A stretch of DNA of 7,736 nucleotides. Origin: an uncultured Corynebacterium sp. (GTDB lineage: Bacteria; Actinomycetota; Actinomycetes; Mycobacteriales; Mycobacteriaceae). Each line of letters starts with the position of its first letter. Position 1 is the stretch's first letter. The stretch lies in the NCBI RefSeq assembly GCF_943914015.1, contig NZ_CALUAK010000116.1:1-7736 (forward strand), in the 5' to 3' direction. The notes under the pieces were generated by a model, which was not told the DNA's origin, ran no database searches, and saw only the letters and a program-made list of their open reading frames with translations. Both the position numbers and the translations under genes were made by a program. Shown one piece after another: positions 5,443-7,736 of the stretch.

Positions 5443-6063
5443 TTAGATGGAGTAGTCAGCGGCGGGTTCGCCGAGCAATTGCTTGGCTAGCGTGCGGGCG
5501 AGGTCGAGGGGCTCGCGGGACTTCATGTGCTGGGCGTTGGTGATGCCACCGTCGATAAGAATCATGAGCTGACGGGCGATGGACTGGGACGGGTACCCAT
5601 TGCGCTCGGTGAGGAGCTCCGTCAAAGTGTTGAAGATCCAATCGCGGTGCTCGGCAACAGCAGCGACGATATTCTGCTCACTCTCCGACTCCGGATTCGG
5701 GTACTCGCTGGCCGCGTGGGTGAAGTGGGAACCGGGGAAGCCCTCCTTCTCCTGCTGGTCGATGACCTGATCGAACATGGCGTTGATCTTGGCCTCGGGG
5801 TCGGTAAGGTGCTCCGTGCGGCGCTCGAACTCCTCGGTCCAGTTGTGGGAGAGCTCGTTGATGTAGGCGATGACCAAATTGTCCTTGGAGCCAAACAACG
5901 AATACAGGGAGGCCTTGGCTACGTCGGCCTCGCGGAGGATGCGGTCAATACCAATGACGCGGATGCCTTCCGTGGTGAACAGGTTGGTTGCACTGGCCAA
6001 AAGCCGCACACGCGGGCTCGGCCGATCCCGTCTCCTGCTCTTCGCTTTCTTCGTTGTAGCCAT
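5443..6063 (-). CDS. TetR/AcrR-family transcriptional regulator
   Basis: This encodes 206 residues. A basic N-terminal tail (KKAKSRRRDRPSPR) leads to the TetR helix-turn-helix at about residues 18-64: RLLASATNLFTTEGIRVIGI, then READVAKASLYSLFGSKDNL, the recognition helix and the Y-x-x-F-x-x-K-x-x-L signature. The rest is an all-helical ligand and dimer domain (about 70-198) without recognisable ligand residues, so the inducer and targets are unknown. TAAGGT ends six bases before the ATG and is preceded by TGC, making an extended -10; the mRNA is probably leaderless, although GAGG also lies close to the ATG. A 17-base inverted repeat just upstream may be its own operator. The flanking genes give no clear target: a GlsB-type gene in the same direction is separated by a terminator, and the repeat array follows downstream. 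Confidence 0.9.
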   Translation of the reverse strand: MATTKKAKSRRRDRPSPRVRLLASATNLFTTEGIRVIGIDRILREADVAKASLYSLFGSKDNLVIAYINELSHNWTEEFERRTEHLTDPEAKINAMFDQVIDQQEKEGFPGSHFTHAASEYPNPESESEQNIVAAVAEHRDWIFNTLTELLTERNGYPSQSIARQLMILIDGGITNAQHMKSREPLDLARTLAKQLLGEPAADYSI

Positions 6064-6069
6064 ACCTCA

Positions 6070-6078
6070 ACCTTAGCA
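6070..6078 (-). promoter_or_regulatory. Extended -10 of the TetR gene
   Basis: The minus strand reads TGCTAAGGT, that is TGn followed by TAnnnT, and it ends six bases before the ATG at 6063. The spacing predicts that transcription starts at or next to the start codon. Confidence 0.5.
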
Positions 6079-6088
6079 AAAGTAGACA

Positions 6089-6105
6089 GCCCAGTCTTAT
6101 TGGGC
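6089..6105. promoter_or_regulatory. Candidate TetR operator
   Basis: GCCCA and TGGGC flank a 7-base spacer, a dyad of 17 bases located over the expected -35 region of the TetR gene. Size and position fit an autoregulatory TetR operator. The arms are only five bases, so chance cannot be excluded. Confidence 0.3.
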
Positions 6106-6111
6106 GGGGCA

Positions 6112-6144
6112 TAAAAAAAGCCACCCCCCAAGGCGGGAGGTGGC
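6112..6144 (-). terminator. Rho-independent terminator of the GlsB-type gene
   Basis: On the minus strand GCCACCTCCC pairs with GGGGGGTGGC (ten pairs with one wobble, loop GCCTT) and is followed at once by seven Ts. It lies 16 bases after the GlsB-type stop codon and separates that gene from the TetR gene. Confidence 0.9.
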
Positions 6145-6160
6145 AGTGGAGTACGAGGGG

Positions 6161-6427
6161 TTACCTCTTCTTGGTGATGAGACCCACGATCCAGAGCAGC
6201 AAGATCGCACCAATGAGGCAGGTGATAAAGCTCAGGATCCAGTTACCGGTGGAGCCACCCATGCCGAAGAGGCCGAGGACCCAGCCACCGAGGAAGCCGC
6301 CGATAACACCAACGATGATGTTCAGGAACAGGCCCATCTGCTCGTCGGTCTTCATAATCTTGGAACCAATCCAACCGGCGAGACCGCCAACAATAATCCA
6401 ACCAAAGAAACCCAGTGCAGGTGACAT
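6161..6427 (-). CDS. GlsB/YeaQ/YmgE-family stress-response membrane protein
   Basis: This encodes 88 residues, the usual family length. Three hydrophobic spans are seen at about 5-23 (LGFFGWIIVGGLAGWIGSKI), 31-54 (glycine-rich, LNIIVGVIGGFLGGWVLGLF) and 62-84 (ILSFITCLIGAILLLWIVGL). The glycine-rich spans, the GWIGSKIMKT turn and the end ITKKR are family hallmarks. Members are small transglycosylase-associated-type inner-membrane proteins linked to general stress; their biochemical role is unsettled. AAAGGAGA (6442-6435) lies 8 bases before the ATG, the clearest ribosome site on the minus strand here and unlike the leaderless neighbours. A candidate -10 TATACT gives a leader of about 40 bases. 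The gene is a single unit: its own promoter in front and a strong terminator behind. Confidence 0.92.
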   Translation of the reverse strand: MSPALGFFGWIIVGGLAGWIGSKIMKTDEQMGLFLNIIVGVIGGFLGGWVLGLFGMGGSTGNWILSFITCLIGAILLLWIVGLITKKR

Positions 6428-6472
6428 TAAATATTCTCCTTTGAAAAGTAATACGGAACGGATGTACTAGCC

Positions 6473-6478
6473 AGTATA
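6473..6478 (-). promoter_or_regulatory. Candidate -10 of the GlsB-type gene
   Basis: TATACT on the minus strand matches five of six TATAAT positions and lies 45 bases upstream of the ATG. No good -35 was found at the usual distance, so an activator or another sigma factor may be involved. Confidence 0.4.
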
Positions 6479-6521
6479 CGCATTAATAGGGCAGGTGCCG
6501 TCCGCAGGGGAAAATTGTTAC

Positions 6522-7421
6522 CTAATCCTTACAATCGGGACGGACAACCATCATCGGGCACGGAGCCGACTGGAGCAGCGCACGAGAGGTGGATCCGAGG
6601 AGCATGCCCTTGAACCCTCCACGCCCGTGCGAACCGACGACGAGGAGCTGAGCGCCCTCCGAGGCGTCGGCAAGCGCACGGACCGGACGATCGCGGGTGA
6701 TGATCTTCTCAACCTCAACGTCCGGGAACTCCTCGGCGTAGCCGGCCAAACGCTCGGCGAGGAGCTGATGCTGCTCCTCCTCGACGGTCTCCCACTGCTG
6801 CTGAGCTGCGGCAAGGCCGGCAAGCGAGGCTTGCACCTGCATGTCCATCCACGTGTGGACGGCCTTCAGCTTGGCGCCGCGGGCGTGAGCCTCCTCGAAG
6901 GCGAGGCGGGTGGCGTGCTCGGAAACCTCGGAACCATCAACGCCGACGACGACGGGGCCGTACTTGTTGTCCTGGGTGAGCTGATTGTCCTCGCGAACGA
7001 CGACCACCGGGCAGCACGCGTGGGACACAACGGCGGCAGAGACCGAACCCATGACCATACCCGAAAGCCCACCGAGACCACGGGAACCCATGACGATCAT
7101 CGTCGCTTCCTCCGCCATCTCGAGGAGCATATCGATGGGGCTACCCTCCGCAACGGTGTGCCCGATCTTGATGTCCGGGGCGATACCGAGGGCAACCTTC
7201 TTGGCGGACTCAATCTTTTCCATGGTCTCGGCCTGGAGGTCGTCGAAAAGCTCCTGGGGCGGGATCATCCCCTCAGCGTAGAGGAACTGGGGCATGGAGT
7301 AGCTGGAAACCAGCTGGAGCGGGCAGTCGCGCTTGTTCGCCGTGTTGGCAGCCCACGCAACCGCGACCTCCGCGGCCTTGGAGCCATCAACAGCACAAAC
7401 AATGAGTTCTTCCTTAGACAT
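6522..7421 (-). CDS. Universal stress protein with two tandem Usp domains
   Basis: This encodes 299 residues in the cytoplasm. Domain 1 covers about 4-144 and domain 2 about 155-297, the usual tandem arrangement in actinobacteria. Each domain starts with a strand plus the Asp-Gly-Ser motif (CAVDGSKAA; GVDGSEVSEHA). Each carries the ATP-binding pattern G-2x-G-9x-G-S: G112, G115, G125 and S126 in the first, G263, G266, G276 and S277 in the second. Both domains are therefore expected to bind ATP, and each ends in a CCPVVVV or CPMMVV strand. Such proteins help survival in starvation, hypoxia and other stress, though the exact action is not known. GAAGG lies about 9 bases before the ATG. TAAACT (7462-7457) is a weak -10 candidate. 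Both neighbours on the same strand appear to have their own promoters. No strong terminator follows; only an AT-rich five-pair inverted repeat spans the stop. Confidence 0.93.
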   Translation of the reverse strand: MSKEELIVCAVDGSKAAEVAVAWAANTANKRDCPLQLVSSYSMPQFLYAEGMIPPQELFDDLQAETMEKIESAKKVALGIAPDIKIGHTVAEGSPIDMLLEMAEEATMIVMGSRGLGGLSGMVMGSVSAAVVSHACCPVVVVREDNQLTQDNKYGPVVVGVDGSEVSEHATRLAFEEAHARGAKLKAVHTWMDMQVQASLAGLAAAQQQWETVEEEQHQLLAERLAGYAEEFPDVEVEKIITRDRPVRALADASEGAQLLVVGSHGRGGFKGMLLGSTSRALLQSAPCPMMVVRPDCKD

Positions 7422-7460
7422 GGTGTAAACCCTTCTCTCGCGGATATCTAACCTTTAGTT

Positions 7461-7495
7461 TACCGGCAGGGGGTGGTTGGCCGGTAGCCTTTTTT
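7461..7495 (+). terminator. Terminator-like hairpin oriented on the plus strand
   Basis: TACCGGC (7461-7467) pairs with GCCGGTA (7480-7486) around a 12-base loop; three bases later there are six Ts (7490-7495). The T-tract is on the plus strand, but no plus-strand gene ends here. In the minus direction the hairpin follows the 48-residue gene without a T-tract. It may end an antisense transcript, act as a weak terminator for the minus-strand gene, or be a regulatory site for the stress-protein gene. Confidence 0.35.
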
Positions 7496-7640
7496 ACTCA
7501 ATGGGGGGAAGGGTATGCGGGGCATCGGCATTTGCCGGGAACAAAACGTGGTACAGTGCCCTGATCACATCAGCAATAGCCTTGCCGATGCCGTCGGAAG
7601 AGTAAGTAACAAACGCGTCTGTGAGAAAATCAAGATTCAT
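7494..7640 (-). CDS. 48-residue amphipathic protein, possibly a mycomembrane (porin-like) peptide
   Basis: From the ATG at 7640 the product is MNLDFLTDAFVTYSSDGIGK, then AIADVIRALYHVLF, then a Pro/Ala-rich tail ending PPIE. There is no signal peptide and no membrane span of normal length, but residues 3-34 can form amphipathic helices. Size, lack of signal, a serine cluster (SSDG at 14-17) and the pattern recall corynebacterial PorA/PorH-type small outer-membrane proteins, some of which are O-mycoloylated on serine. That link is inference; no homology could be tested. TACGAT lies seven bases before the ATG, so the mRNA is probably leaderless. The frame is open upstream to the right edge, including a GTG at 7682, but the promoter position and the overlapping opposite gene favour this ATG. 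Its ATG overlaps the ATG of the plus-strand gene within CATG. Confidence 0.6.
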   Translation of the reverse strand: MNLDFLTDAFVTYSSDGIGKAIADVIRALYHVLFPANADAPHTLPPIE

Positions 7641-7736
7641 GCGCCCTATCGTACAGCCACTGCCCCCGCGCAACGGACTCACCGCCTCCCGCGTGCGCGC
7701 GCCGTATTCGATTGTGGCTCGCGATTTTTTGCGTTT
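7639..7736 (+). CDS. Probable RluA-family RNA pseudouridine synthase, N-terminus only
   Basis: Only 32 codons lie in the window, and the frame is open at the right edge. The start MRPIVQPLPPRNGLTASRVR followed by APYSIVARDFLR resembles the N-terminus of actinobacterial pseudouridine synthases, which open with PLP-x-R-D/N-GL-x-x-x-RVR before a first helix. The assignment rests on this short pattern alone. No good Shine-Dalgarno sequence or -10 box is seen before the ATG at 7639; an in-frame GTG at 7621 is an alternative start but would overlap the opposite gene by more. The start codon overlaps that of the divergent 48-residue gene. Confidence 0.5.
   Translation, partial: MRPIVQPLPPRNGLTASRVRAPYSIVARDFLR
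7648..7653 (-). promoter_or_regulatory. -10 candidate of the 48-residue gene
   Basis: TACGAT on the minus strand ends seven bases before the ATG at 7640, the spacing seen for the other leaderless candidates in this window. It lies inside the first codons of the plus-strand gene. AGGG in the spacer could alternatively act as a very short ribosome site. Confidence 0.45.

Noticed and set aside
4738..5446. Short open frames giving repeated peptides such as VRTYCAAAHS and VRSCAIS
   Set aside because: The similarity follows from the DNA repeat itself, occurs in several frames and both strands, and no ribosome sites or conserved starts are seen.
6505..6540. Terminator after the universal stress protein gene
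   Set aside because: Only a five-pair AT-rich stem (ATTGT/ACAAT) overlapping the stop codon with four Ts; too weak to call.
6495..7451. 318-codon plus-strand open frame
   Set aside because: It is the antisense of the universal stress protein gene, which has two complete Usp domains and ATP motifs.
7679..7736. C-terminal tail of a minus-strand gene entering from the right edge (ending with RARGRR and TGA)
   Set aside because: It is only 18 residues in a basic, GC-rich stretch; the plus-strand pseudouridine synthase reading explains the region better.

Overview
The window looks like chromosomal DNA of a Corynebacterium or a close mycolic-acid relative. The grounds are: a NarL-type two-component system of corynebacterial style, a small lipoprotein resembling the corynebacterial DUF2020 family, a class E sortase followed by a tiny membrane protein, a GlsB-type membrane protein, a tandem universal stress protein, moderately high GC, and many genes whose -10 box sits 6-7 bases before the start codon, as in leaderless transcripts. 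This assignment is inference from gene content, not from a database match.

Layout from left to right. (1) 1-1600, minus strand: a sensor histidine kinase and its response regulator, overlapping by ATGA; the regulator is cut by the left edge. (2) 1619-2122, plus: a lipoprotein gene divergent from the kinase, with 18 bases between the two starts and one symmetrical -10 element apparently serving both. (3) 2117-2587, minus: a RelB-type antitoxin and a RelE-type toxin. The toxin frame is broken by one base exactly at a GGGAAAG slippery heptamer. (4) 2631-3557, minus: a class E sortase and a 54-residue single-span membrane protein that starts directly on the sortase stop. (5) 3607-4725, plus: a YidC/Oxa1 insertase, divergent from the sortase, again around a palindromic shared -10. 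(6) 4726-5442: about 717 bases without a convincing gene, holding six full or partial copies of a palindromic repeat between the convergent yidC-type and tetR-type genes. (7) 5443-6063, minus: a TetR regulator. (8) 6112-6427, minus: a GlsB/YeaQ membrane protein with a clear terminator. (9) 6522-7421, minus: a two-domain universal stress protein. (10) 7494-7640, minus: a 48-residue amphipathic protein that may belong to the mycomembrane. (11) 7639-7736, plus: the start of a probable RluA-type pseudouridine synthase whose ATG overlaps the ATG of the small protein.

Most complete genes serve the cell envelope or stress response (sensor kinase, lipoprotein, sortase, insertase, GlsB, Usp, small mycomembrane-like protein). 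The most notable points are the frameshifted toxin with its slippery site, two divergent promoters built on symmetrical -10 sequences, the dense palindromic repeat array, and the overlapping divergent start codons at the right end. No tRNA, rRNA, CRISPR array, insertion sequence or origin was seen.
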